DNA from: Bryobacter sp. CoA8 C33
Lineage (GTDB): Bacteria; Acidobacteriota; Terriglobia; Bryobacterales; Bryobacteraceae
Length of the DNA: 62,390 nt
Assembly (NCBI GenBank): GCA_019931185.1
Contig: JAINDK010000038.1
Coordinates: forward strand, 1 to 62,390
Reading direction: 5' to 3'
Positions 42,765-51,357 of this stretch are shown piece after piece; positions within the stretch are counted from its first letter, which is position 1, and every line of letters starts with the position of its first letter. The position numbers were made by a program, and so were the translations under genes. The notes below the pieces were generated by a model. It searched no databases and was not told the DNA's origin. It saw only the letters and a list, made by a program, of their open reading frames with translations.

Positions 42765-43801
42765 TCATTCGTCCCGCACGTCCTAATGATGCTCCGGACA
42801 TCGCCGCGATTGCGGAGAGCGTCCGTTTTCACCGTTTCACGGCCGACCCGGCCCGCGGCTTTCTGGTCTACGTCGGTGAGCCAGAGGACTATGCCGCGCG
42901 GATCCAGCTGAACCCTAGCAATTTGGTGGCGGAAGTGGACGGCGCAATCGCCGGTTTCCTCTTCTTCACCACGGAAATGGCCAATACCGCCACGCACGCT
43001 GACCTGCCCGAAGTACAGTCCTTGGTGTTCGGACCCGACACGACGCTGATCGACCAGATCGGCATTGCACCGGAGGCGCGGGGGCAGGGAATTGCTCCGG
43101 CTTTGTTTGCCCGCATGCGGGACAGCCTTCAGCCCCGGCGCCTGACGGCCGCGATCATGCACGGCCCGATGCGCAACGAGCGCAGTATCGGATTCTTCGC
43201 GGGCCGCAATGGCTTCCGCTGTGCCGGCGAATACCAGGATGGCTTGGGGTTTCTTTGGGGAGTTTATGAGTGGCGCGCCGACAACAACCAAGGAGACGAG
43301 CGCTATCCGATCGGGCGCTTTCTTTACTCCGGCCCCTCGTCTCAGGCTGATTTCGATGCGCGCATTGAACGGCTCGAGGGGGTTCCCGAACAGTTGCGCG
43401 CCGCGGCCGAAGCGCTGCCGGCGGCCGTCCTAGACCGTCCGATTCGTCCCGGGGCCTGGACGGCCCGCCAGATCATCCACCATGTTGCCGACGGCAACAC
43501 GGTCATGGCGAATCGCGTCCGCCTCATCCTGACGGAATCGACGCCGATGGTGAAAACCTTTGACGAAAATCTTTGGGTAGAACTCGAGGATGCCCGAAGC
43601 GCTCCGATCGAAGAGAGCCTGCTGATCCTTTCCGGGGTCCATGCGCGGCTCGGCCGCCTGCTGCGTTCGCGTCCGCTGTTTGACCTGAGTCTCACGATGC
43701 GCCATCCGGAACAAGGAATTGTGAAACTGGACCGCCTTTTGAGTTATCTAGATTGGCATGGTCGTCATCACACCGCTCAACTCCGCGCTCCTTTGTCTTA
43801 G
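42761..43801 (+). CDS. GNAT acetyltransferase fused to BstA/YfiT-like DinB domain
   Basis: A 346-residue two-domain protein. Residues about 1-170 are a GNAT acetyltransferase with the acetyl-CoA loop EARGQGIAPAL. Residues about 180-346 begin YPIGRFLYSG and continue IRPGAWTARQIIHHVADGN, TPMVKTFDENLWVEL and LSYLDWHGRHHTAQL. These track the bacillithiol transferase BstA/YfiT from B. subtilis, including the three metal-binding His. The fusion suggests one polypeptide that both acetylates and conjugates or detoxifies a thiol-reactive or amine compound. That role is inferred. The last 44 nt overlap the dehydrogenase gene in another frame. Confidence 0.88.
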   Translation: MIIRPARPNDAPDIAAIAESVRFHRFTADPARGFLVYVGEPEDYAARIQLNPSNLVAEVDGAIAGFLFFTTEMANTATHADLPEVQSLVFGPDTTLIDQIGIAPEARGQGIAPALFARMRDSLQPRRLTAAIMHGPMRNERSIGFFAGRNGFRCAGEYQDGLGFLWGVYEWRADNNQGDERYPIGRFLYSGPSSQADFDARIERLEGVPEQLRAAAEALPAAVLDRPIRPGAWTARQIIHHVADGNTVMANRVRLILTESTPMVKTFDENLWVELEDARSAPIEESLLILSGVHARLGRLLRSRPLFDLSLTMRHPEQGIVKLDRLLSYLDWHGRHHTAQLRAPLS

Positions 43802-45575
43802 CTTGGTTGTGGCTGGCGGGCTGCCGCTGCGGGGCCAGATCCGCCTCGAGCGAATTGCCACCGGCATGCGCCAGTGTACCGACATCCAGGCGGCCGGCGA
43901 CGGCTCGGGCCGCCTCTTCTTCGTTCGCCAGGAAGGCACGATCTGGATCTACCGTAATGGACAAGTGGACAGCCGTCCCTTTCTCGATATCCGTTCCCGC
44001 ACGGTCGGCGGCGGGGAGCGCGGTCTGCTGGGGCTGGCCTTTCCGCCGAACTACCGGGAAAAGCGCTGGTTTTACTTGAATTACACCGACCGCTCGGGGG
44101 CGACGGTGATCGCCCGCTACCAGTTGCTCAACAACGATCCCGATCTGGCCGACCCGGCAAGCGAGCGCATCCTGCTCACGATCCCGCAACCCTTCGCCAA
44201 TCACAATGGCGGCCAGATTCAATTCGGTCCCGACGGCATGCTGTACATCGGCATGGGGGACGGTGGCGGGGCCAATGATCCTGTCAACGCCGGGCAGGAC
44301 CGCCGCACCCTGCTCGGCAAAATGCTGCGCATCGACGTGGAATCGAACCAGAACCGCTATGAGATTCCGCCCGACAATCCCTTCGTAAACGATGCCAGTT
44401 ACCGGCCGGAAATCTGGGCCCTTGGCTTGCGCAACCCGTGGCGCTTCAGCTTCGATCCCGCGACGGGCGATCTGTACATCGCCGACGTCGGCCAGAACGC
44501 GCAGGAAGAAGTCAACCACCAGCCGCGTTCGAGCCGTGGCGGGGAAAACTATGGCTGGGTCACGATGGAAGGCAACCGTTGCGTGCGTACAGGCTGTGAT
44601 CAAACGGGGCTGACGCTTCCTGTTCACATTTATCCGCGCAGCGAGGGTGTCTCCATCACGGGAGGCTATGTGTGGCAAGGCGCGTATTACTTTGGCGATT
44701 TTGGCAGCGGTCGCATTTGGGCGCTTCGCCGCCAGGCGGGCCAGTGGATCCATGAGCTGGTGTTCGATGGCCGCGGGGCCTTGCCCATTTCCACGTTTGG
44801 CCTGGGCGAGGACGGCGCGCTGTTGCTGGCCAATCATAGCTCGGGAGAGATTTTTCGCGCGGTGGCGCAGGACCGGCCCGCCTTTTCCGCCGCCAATGTC
44901 GTGAATGCCGCCAGCTTTGGCCCCACGCTTGCCCCCGGAGCACTGATGACGGTTTTCACGCGGCATGCTCTGAGCCAGAACGGAATTTTTGCCGCCAACA
45001 GCCTGCCGCTTCCTCGCCTTCTTGGTGGCGTCGAGGTGCGCATCAATGGCGTTGCCGCCCCTTTGCTGGCCGCCGTGCGCAATGGCGACGCCGAACAGAT
45101 TAACTTTCAAATTCCCTGGGAATTGCAGCCCGGATCCCGGGCCCGCATGGAGGTCGTCTCGGGGGCTGCCCGCAGCGAAGCCGTCGAGATCCCAGTCGAG
45201 CCGGTATCACCGGGTGTTTTCGGCCGGAACGCCAGCGATGCCCTGATCCTGCAGGCGTCGGATTTTGCGCTGACCAGCGGGCCCTTGCGCCGCAATGAAC
45301 CGTACATCCTCTACGCGACTGGCCTTGGCCCGCTCGATGCGGCTGTTGCCACGGGGGCCGCTCTCAGCCAGCCCTCGCGGCTGCGCCGCTCCGCATCCTT
45401 GCGCGTCGGCGGCGTACTTTGTGATCTTGACTACGCGGGGGCCGCACCGGGCTTCGTCGGCGTCTACCAGATCAATTTCCGTTTGCCGGCCGGTATTCCT
45501 TCCGGCTCACAGGATCTCGTGCTCAGCGTCGATCAGGTGGACGCAGTCGCGCGAAAAGTGACTGTCGCCAACTGA
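43758..45575 (+). CDS. PQQ-type glucose/sorbosone dehydrogenase with Solibacter C-terminal domain
   Basis: A 605-residue secreted protein. After a signal peptide, residues about 28-375 form the six-bladed propeller of soluble glucose/sorbosone dehydrogenases: GGGERGLLGLAFPP, FANHNGGQIQFGPDG, MGDGGGANDP, ALGLRNPWRFSFDP and VGQNAQEEVN. PQQ or Ca2+ binding is known for relatives but unproven here. From about 385 (NVVNAASFGPTLAPGAL) the protein carries the repeat domain first described in Solibacter usitatus, found at the ends of many secreted acidobacterial proteins. The GTG/ATG start overlaps the BstA fusion by 44 nt. Confidence 0.9.
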   Translation: MVVITPLNSALLCLSLVVAGGLPLRGQIRLERIATGMRQCTDIQAAGDGSGRLFFVRQEGTIWIYRNGQVDSRPFLDIRSRTVGGGERGLLGLAFPPNYREKRWFYLNYTDRSGATVIARYQLLNNDPDLADPASERILLTIPQPFANHNGGQIQFGPDGMLYIGMGDGGGANDPVNAGQDRRTLLGKMLRIDVESNQNRYEIPPDNPFVNDASYRPEIWALGLRNPWRFSFDPATGDLYIADVGQNAQEEVNHQPRSSRGGENYGWVTMEGNRCVRTGCDQTGLTLPVHIYPRSEGVSITGGYVWQGAYYFGDFGSGRIWALRRQAGQWIHELVFDGRGALPISTFGLGEDGALLLANHSSGEIFRAVAQDRPAFSAANVVNAASFGPTLAPGALMTVFTRHALSQNGIFAANSLPLPRLLGGVEVRINGVAAPLLAAVRNGDAEQINFQIPWELQPGSRARMEVVSGAARSEAVEIPVEPVSPGVFGRNASDALILQASDFALTSGPLRRNEPYILYATGLGPLDAAVATGAALSQPSRLRRSASLRVGGVLCDLDYAGAAPGFVGVYQINFRLPAGIPSGSQDLVLSVDQVDAVARKVTVAN

Positions 45576-45590
45576 GTCCTCGGCTCCGCT

Positions 45591-48158
45591 TCAACGCCGC
45601 GACTTTTTCTCCTCGCGTTCCTCCCGCTCCTCGTCCCCGGTCTCAATTGCCAGGGGTGAAAAAGCCCGCTGTTTGAATTGTGGATAAGGCTGATTCCATC
45701 CCTTGATCTGGCCCCAGACAATCCGGTTTAGCCTGTCGGTTGGCGCCGCGTCGGGCACATCGAAGCGCATCTTCGCGGAATCGATCGCCGCCTGGCGTGC
45801 CGGCCCGTTCAAAGCCCGTACCTGCGGGTTGCGTGCGTACAGATCGGTTTTGGGTTGCTCGGCCGTGAAGGGCCGCAAGTCCGGTGTTGCCGTGAAGCTG
45901 TTCCGCATGTCGTGGGCGATCAGATCAAAAATCGACATGGTCGGCAGGCCCAGAATCAGCTCAATCGATTTCAGCATGCTTTGGTGGGCATAAAACGTCG
46001 AGTCAATGTGTCCCCGACGGGCATACGGGCTCACCACGAATGCCGTTGTGCGGTGACCGTCGACATGGTCGACGCCGTTCTGCGCGTCGTCTTCCACCAC
46101 GAAGATCGCCATTTTCGGCCAGAACCTCGACTTCGACAGAGCTTCCACGATCTGGCCCAGAGCGAGATCGTTGTCGGCGACCATGGCCTGTGGCGTCGAA
46201 GCGCCGGGGGAGGCGCCGTTGGTGTGATTGGACGGCAATTGCAGGAGGATCAGATGGGGCAGCTTGCCTTCGGCCTCGAAGCGCTTCAGATCGGCGAGAA
46301 AGATCCGCGCCCGCACCACATCGGGTATGTTCGTGCTGTAGGCTGGGTAGTTCTTGGCGAGGATCCGGTTCATGGGCTCAATCGGTGCGGTGATGTTCCA
46401 GGTTCGCGTGAAGTCGGCGCCATTCTTCCATTCCTCAAGCATCCGCGCCCGTGTTTTTCCCTGCATCTCGCGCGTCGAGCCGGCGTACTCGCCATAGACC
46501 TTGACGGTTTTGCCGCGGGCGAGCGCGTAGTCCCAGAGAAAGCCGCCAGAGGAGTAAGCCATGGGGTCTGAGCCATCGAAGGGATAGCTGCGGCCGGCAT
46601 AACCGGGCCAGAGGCAATACTCCACTTCATTGGCTTGCGTCGCCCACTGGTGCCCATCGGCGCTGTTGCCGCCGGTGGCGTAGAAGTTGTCGAGCAAAAC
46701 AAAGTCTTCGGCCATGCGGTGCTGATTGGGAGTTATGTCACGCCCGAACATCACCAAGCTCGGGTCGCCATTGCCCTTGCCGATATCGCCGAGCACCTGA
46801 TCGTAAGTTCGGTTCTCCTTGATGATGTAGACGACATGTTCGATCAAAGAGGGCTCGCCGCTTCGCTCCGGCACCGGGATGGGCTTGGCCGCGGGATTGG
46901 GCAGCCGCTGCGCCGTGGCGCTGCCAGCCAGGCGCAGGTGATTGTTCTCCGCCACGGCTGTTGTGTAGCTGGCCAGTTGCGCCGCTTCCGGTATCTCTAC
47001 GACCGCGACGCTTCCGCGGTAGCTGTGCACAAAGCGCTTGCGCGGTTCCTCCCGCCAAGCCGATCCCGGCCCGAGCAGCGAGGCCACCGCCAGGTGTTTG
47101 CCCTCGCCGTCGAGTGAGACCGCATTCGGATACCAGCCGGTTGGGATCATCCCGGCGATGCGGCCCGTGTCCGTCTCGATCACCATCACGGCATTGATGC
47201 CTCCGCAGGCGACATACAGCCTGGTCCCGGCCGGATCGACGGCGACGGCCGTCGGTGCGATTCCCTTGACGCGCTCGGAGAAGGGCTGCAGGGCGAAGGT
47301 GCGCATCGCCCTGTTGGTGGCGGTATCGATCACCGTAATGCTTTCCTGGTTGCCATTGGCCACATAGAGGCGCTGTGACGGCTGATGCCAAGCCATGCCC
47401 GCCGGATGCAGCCCGGTCGCGATTGTATGTGTCACTTGGCCCGATTCGAGACCGATGCGCACCACTGTGCCGGTGGCGGCGATGCCGCGCCGGTCGACGG
47501 TGACCTTTTCGGCTGCCTTCTGCGCCGGGCTGGCGAACAACTCTCCCGGCTTCGGCGGCCGGCCGCCGAGGTTGCTCACATAAGCTACCTTGCCCTGGCT
47601 GTCGATGACAGCGGCAAACGGAGCGATACCGCCGGTGTCTACTTTGCGTAACTCCTTGCCGGTCTCGCGGTCGAGTACCGCCAGTTTGTTTTCCCAGACG
47701 AGCGGCACCACGATCCGGTTGCCGCCAGCGGCCAGTGCCCCCGCCAAATGGCTGCCCAGGCCCGCGGCCATGACGCGCAACTCTCCACCCTCCACCGTTG
47801 TGACTCGCGCCTGCACCGGACCGGAGCCGCCTCGCACCGAATTGGCCGCGTACACCTTGCCCTCGTAGGCCGTGAGCCCCTGCAGCCCCGGCGCCCCCCC
47901 GTGGGGGATTCGTTCGCGAATCTCGTTGGTCTTCCAATCGAGCCGGTACAGTTCGCTGGCATGCAGCACCCACAGTTGTGAACCCGCGCCCCAGGCTACT
48001 CCAAACACACGGCCGTCGAAGACGCTGGGCACGCCGGCGGGACGAATCTCCTGCCGTGTCGTGATGACTCCCGGGTCATTCACGGCCCGCACCGGCTGGC
48101 CTGTCTTTTGCCCCAGCGCCAGCGCCGGGATCATCACCAAGAGAAGATTACGATTCAT
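45591..48158 (-). CDS. YncE-like beta-propeller fused to phosphoesterase (phospholipase C/acid phosphatase type)
   Basis: An 855-residue secreted protein. The signal peptide is MNRNLLLVMIPALALG. The N-terminal half is a YVTN/YncE-type seven-bladed propeller with repeats such as GTRLYVACGGINAVMVIETDTGRI. The C-terminal part (from about residue 440, HVVYIIKENRTYDQVLGD) is a PF04185-type phosphoesterase with a metal-binding ENRTYD motif, FYATGGNSADGHQW and VVEDDAQNGVDHVDGHRT. It probably releases phosphate from organic phosphates or phospholipids outside the cell. ATG 48158 has a TATATT 14 nt upstream. It converges on the sugar dehydrogenase. Confidence 0.9.
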   Translation of the reverse strand: MNRNLLLVMIPALALGQKTGQPVRAVNDPGVITTRQEIRPAGVPSVFDGRVFGVAWGAGSQLWVLHASELYRLDWKTNEIRERIPHGGAPGLQGLTAYEGKVYAANSVRGGSGPVQARVTTVEGGELRVMAAGLGSHLAGALAAGGNRIVVPLVWENKLAVLDRETGKELRKVDTGGIAPFAAVIDSQGKVAYVSNLGGRPPKPGELFASPAQKAAEKVTVDRRGIAATGTVVRIGLESGQVTHTIATGLHPAGMAWHQPSQRLYVANGNQESITVIDTATNRAMRTFALQPFSERVKGIAPTAVAVDPAGTRLYVACGGINAVMVIETDTGRIAGMIPTGWYPNAVSLDGEGKHLAVASLLGPGSAWREEPRKRFVHSYRGSVAVVEIPEAAQLASYTTAVAENNHLRLAGSATAQRLPNPAAKPIPVPERSGEPSLIEHVVYIIKENRTYDQVLGDIGKGNGDPSLVMFGRDITPNQHRMAEDFVLLDNFYATGGNSADGHQWATQANEVEYCLWPGYAGRSYPFDGSDPMAYSSGGFLWDYALARGKTVKVYGEYAGSTREMQGKTRARMLEEWKNGADFTRTWNITAPIEPMNRILAKNYPAYSTNIPDVVRARIFLADLKRFEAEGKLPHLILLQLPSNHTNGASPGASTPQAMVADNDLALGQIVEALSKSRFWPKMAIFVVEDDAQNGVDHVDGHRTTAFVVSPYARRGHIDSTFYAHQSMLKSIELILGLPTMSIFDLIAHDMRNSFTATPDLRPFTAEQPKTDLYARNPQVRALNGPARQAAIDSAKMRFDVPDAAPTDRLNRIVWGQIKGWNQPYPQFKQRAFSPLAIETGDEEREEREEKKSRR

Positions 48159-48172
48159 GTGGATCAACAGCA

Positions 48173-48178
48173 AATATA
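48173..48178 (-). promoter_or_regulatory. -10-like TATATT before the YncE-phosphoesterase gene
   Basis: TATATT on the minus strand (48178-48173), with 14 nt to ATG 48158. No good -35 is apparent. Confidence 0.3.
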
Positions 48179-48224
48179 TCCGACCATGGATGGCAATCTA
48201 ATGAATGGCGCCCCAGAAACGCAA

Positions 48225-49403
48225 CTACCACTGCAACCAGTCTTTTGCCGCCGCGATCAACTCACTGGCGCTCATCTTGTCACGAAGACTGAAATCGGCG
48301 GGTGCGATCACGAGTGCCTCATCCATGCCCGCAGCGCAAAACAGATGCACCGTGTTGCGCGCGTACTCGGCGTACTTTTCGAATTCCTGCCAGATGTAGA
48401 GGTATAAGATCTCGAGATCCACATAGGTTCCCAGGGTATCCGCCTGCGTCGGTATGGGATTGGTTTTCTCCGGGTCGGCGTGGATCAGCAGCGAGGAAAA
48501 CGGCTTCATTTTATTGCGAATTCCGAAATTGGCCACGACCAGCGTGGGGCGGGCCCGCCGAATGGCCTGCAAGGCGGCCCACTCGACGAAGGTGTTGTTG
48601 ATGAGCAATGTGCCGTTGCCGGCGAGGAGAACGGCGCGGGTAAATTCCGCGAGCACCGGGTCGGCCCCGAGAGGCCCCTCGCCCGGCATGAGCCGCATCT
48701 TCTTCAGCCGTGCCCCCAACTCGCGGGGTCCGCGGATTTGCTCTTTTTCGACGACCTGTTGGACCTGCTCGGTCAGCCGCAGCCGGTAAGCCGCCAGTGC
48801 TTCATAGCTCAAGCAAACCATGCCCGGCCCGGGTTGCAATTCCGTTCCCGCCTCAATCAGCCAGCGTTCGTATGGTGTTGCCGGGCCTGATTGGAGCAGA
48901 GCGGGCAGGTGCTCGACGGGGTCGAAGGAATCCCGCAACGGCACGCGCCGTCCCTTCAGCTTCAACCACAGGCGTTCGGCGCCCACGGGCAATTCCGCTG
49001 GCGAGACCACCACGTTCAGCCTGGGTCTCCCCCGCCGCCGGACCTCCGCTTCGAGCACCGGATCGAGACGCGAAAAGATTCCCGCGATCACCTGGCGCCA
49101 CTCGGCGTAATGCGGGTTGCGGTTGAGAAAGTCCACCTGTTCGAGGGTAAAGGTTCGTTTCGGCCAGCTCTGGGAGTTGACTCCCATCCTTGCCTCCACG
49201 GTCCGCAACGCGCCGAACAAACCGGTGAATTCTTCTTCCGGGATCTGGTCGATGAGCGTGCACATCCGTTCGAAGTATCCCCGTTCGGCGGGAAACAGCG
49301 TTTCCCAGTCGCGCAGTTGATCGAACACGAAGGTGGAAAAAGTCGGCGGGATCCGTTCAAACAGACCTTTGTCGATCAACGCTTGTAATAACGGGCTCAA
49401 CAT
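48225..49403 (-). CDS. Uncharacterised 392-residue cytoplasmic protein
   Basis: A soluble protein without signal or membrane segments. The N-terminal 150 residues are helical (LIDKGLFERIPPTFSTF, DWETLFPAERGYFERM). The centre has several amphipathic helices, and the C-terminal part contains a beta/alpha pattern (GNGTLLINNTFVEWAAL, ARPTLVVANFGIRNKMKPFSSLLIHADPEKTN). I cannot name a family or catalytic site. It stands alone on the minus strand between the phosphoesterase and a gene-poor stretch. Coding bias is normal for the region, so it is probably real. Confidence 0.7.
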   Translation of the reverse strand: MLSPLLQALIDKGLFERIPPTFSTFVFDQLRDWETLFPAERGYFERMCTLIDQIPEEEFTGLFGALRTVEARMGVNSQSWPKRTFTLEQVDFLNRNPHYAEWRQVIAGIFSRLDPVLEAEVRRRGRPRLNVVVSPAELPVGAERLWLKLKGRRVPLRDSFDPVEHLPALLQSGPATPYERWLIEAGTELQPGPGMVCLSYEALAAYRLRLTEQVQQVVEKEQIRGPRELGARLKKMRLMPGEGPLGADPVLAEFTRAVLLAGNGTLLINNTFVEWAALQAIRRARPTLVVANFGIRNKMKPFSSLLIHADPEKTNPIPTQADTLGTYVDLEILYLYIWQEFEKYAEYARNTVHLFCAAGMDEALVIAPADFSLRDKMSASELIAAAKDWLQW

Positions 49404-49874
49404 CCGCTTTTACACAATATCGCGCAGCGCCTTGCCAAGCGTCTTCATCTTCACGCCCAACGGCGGTGCGATGGTTGCCGGTGCACCTTCTTCCAGTCCG
49501 CCACTGCCAGACCGGTGGCCACGCCGATGGCCGAAAGACTCTTGTTGGCGCGGATCGCCCAGGCATCCATAAGCCTGGATTTCCACCGCTGGCGGCTGCA
49601 AGCCAATACCATCCACGCGCTGCCATTGCCTCGTCAGGATGGAAGCTGTCGAATTGAAGCGCGGGAGTAAGCTCCGGTTGCGGCAGTCCTGGCACAAGAG
49701 CCCTGAGCCTCTCAAGGCCGTCAGCCGCCGAAGGTTTTGCCGTTGCGAACGTTCGCCGCCGAAGTTCACTACGGTGACCTTGCGAGTGGCTTGGTCCAGT
49801 TTCGCTCCCCGCACCAGAATCCGGTCCGCCCAGCTCAGTCCCGCCGCCCGCGGAAATTGCCACTCGGAGAACCT
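49404..49874 (-). other. 471-bp stretch without an intact gene; possible coding remnant
   Basis: No convincing gene spans this interval. On the minus strand short open pieces in different frames look protein-like (EWQFPRAAGLSWADRILVRG near 49860-49800; LSAIGVATGLAVADW near 49540-49500), separated by frame changes and stops. This could be the decayed end of a gene that followed the molybdopterin oxidoreductase. I could not assign a family. Nothing else (no RNA, no repeat) is evident. Confidence 0.35.
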
Positions 49875-50579
49875 CTAATACTCCGTGATCTCTCCGCCCC
49901 GAATCTTCCGCCGCGCCTTGGACTCCAACTTCCAGCCCGGCTTGGCCGCCTCGGGATGCAAGTCGAGCGGGGTGTCGTAACCGGCCAGAATCTCACCGGA
50001 GGGCGAATAATAGGGTCCGATGTCGCAAGCCATCGACCCCTTGCCTTCCTCGACGAAGGTGATCTTCGTAATCAGCTTCGCGCTCTTGTAGCCATACTTG
50101 GAGGGGTCGAGCAGGCGCAATGGCGCCCCGTTCTTGTCCGGCAATGGCTGTCCCGCGCGGTCGAGCACCATCATCACTCGCGGATTGGTCATCTCGGTGA
50201 GCGTCATGTATTCATACCACTTGTCGGCGCAATCGATGCGGATCGCCTTTGCTGTCTTGCGCGGCTTGACCAAATCGAGCAGTGAGCCGAAGCGAAATCC
50301 GCCCCAGGTGGTCCGCGCGCTCCAACACTGCACGCATTTCATGCGCGCGCTCTGTGTCTCCCGCGGCAAGCTACGCAATTGCTGAACGGTGAACTGCCGT
50401 GGCTTCTCCACCAGCCCCCCCACCTCGAGCCGCCATTTCGTCTGGTCGATCGCTGGCACCGGGTTGTACCACATCGTGCGAAAGCCCGCCCCGTCGGGCA
50501 AGTCCGACGGCATCATGATTTTCTTTTGGCCGTGGGCCAATCCGGCGCTTGCCGCCATCAGCCATTCCCGCCTTCTCAT
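49875..50579 (-). CDS. Molybdopterin-dependent oxidoreductase (sulfite oxidase/MsrP-like)
   Basis: A 234-residue protein with a short twin-arginine leader (MRRREWLMAASAGLAHG), suggesting Tat export. The SUOX fold is recognisable: FTVQQLRSLP, then RMKCVQCWS, where the first Cys matches the molybdenum ligand of sulfite oxidase-family enzymes. YEYMTLTEM and GAPLRLLDPSKYGYKSAKLITKI follow. Relatives oxidise sulfite or reduce methionine sulfoxide in the periplasm. No cytochrome partner is adjacent. The ATG overlaps the TPR gene stop by 4 nt. Confidence 0.88.
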   Translation of the reverse strand: MRRREWLMAASAGLAHGQKKIMMPSDLPDGAGFRTMWYNPVPAIDQTKWRLEVGGLVEKPRQFTVQQLRSLPRETQSARMKCVQCWSARTTWGGFRFGSLLDLVKPRKTAKAIRIDCADKWYEYMTLTEMTNPRVMMVLDRAGQPLPDKNGAPLRLLDPSKYGYKSAKLITKITFVEEGKGSMACDIGPYYSPSGEILAGYDTPLDLHPEAAKPGWKLESKARRKIRGGEITEY

Positions 50580-51343
50580 GGTTGCTCCATCCTCAAATCC
50601 AGATGCTTTGTCGCCGCTTGCCGCCGGTCGGCTTCGGCTTTTTCGGCCGCCTCGAGTTTGGCGTGCAAGGCCCGGTGCGCTTCTGCCTTCGGCTTTTGTC
50701 CCAGCCGCGCATAAAGCCGGAAGAGCCGAAAGTGGGGCGCGGGAAACTTTGGCGCCAGCCGCGCGCACTTTTCGAACTCGACGATCGCCCCCGCCGCCTT
50801 GCCCTGCGTTTCAAGCAATTGCCCCAGTTCGAAGTGCGCATCCGGGGTCGGCCGCAGCGCGATGCTTTTGCGCAGTTCCCCCTCATCCCCAGTTGCCTTG
50901 CCCAGCAGAAAATGTCCTAATGCGCTGCGCGGCGCCGCCAGCGAATAGGCGCGAAAACGCTCCACCACCTCCGCCTCGTGCTCCCCGGCATGTTCCCAAA
51001 TTCGTCCGAGGAAGAGCACCGGTTGCTCCACATCGGGCGCCAGTTTGCTTGCCTCGACAAAACCCTTCACCGCATCCTCAAATCTTCGCGCCCCATAGTA
51101 GGCAACTCCCAGCGAGAGCGCTGCTTGGGCACTGGCCGGGAACTTGGTCCGGGCATACTCGAGAACCACAATCGCCTCGCGAAAGTTTTGCGTGCTCAAC
51201 AACAGATTGCCCAACTGCGTGTAATTTTCTTCCACCAAAGGATTGGCCCGGATGGCTGCCTGTAGTTCGGAAACCGCCCGGGCCGGATCATTCGAGAGTT
51301 GCGCCGCGAGTAGCCAACTGCTTAAGACAATCGCGGCATGCAT
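50576..51343 (-). CDS. Secreted TPR-repeat protein
   Basis: A 255-residue protein with a signal peptide (MHAAIVLSSWLLAAQ) and about five tetratricopeptide repeats, for example AVSELQAAIRANPLVEENYTQLGNLLL, AIVVLEYARTKFPASAQAALSLGVAYY and AIVEFEKCARLAPKFPAPHFRLFRLYA. The tail is charged and helical. It probably scaffolds protein contacts in the periplasm. It lies between the TonB receptor and the molybdopterin enzyme, overlapping the latter. TAAACT lies 7 nt before the ATG, another leaderless-type spacing, although an operon with the receptor 14 bp upstream is also likely. Confidence 0.85.
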   Translation of the reverse strand: MHAAIVLSSWLLAAQLSNDPARAVSELQAAIRANPLVEENYTQLGNLLLSTQNFREAIVVLEYARTKFPASAQAALSLGVAYYGARRFEDAVKGFVEASKLAPDVEQPVLFLGRIWEHAGEHEAEVVERFRAYSLAAPRSALGHFLLGKATGDEGELRKSIALRPTPDAHFELGQLLETQGKAAGAIVEFEKCARLAPKFPAPHFRLFRLYARLGQKPKAEAHRALHAKLEAAEKAEADRRQAATKHLDLRMEQP

Positions 51344-51357
51344 AACCCGTAGTTTAT

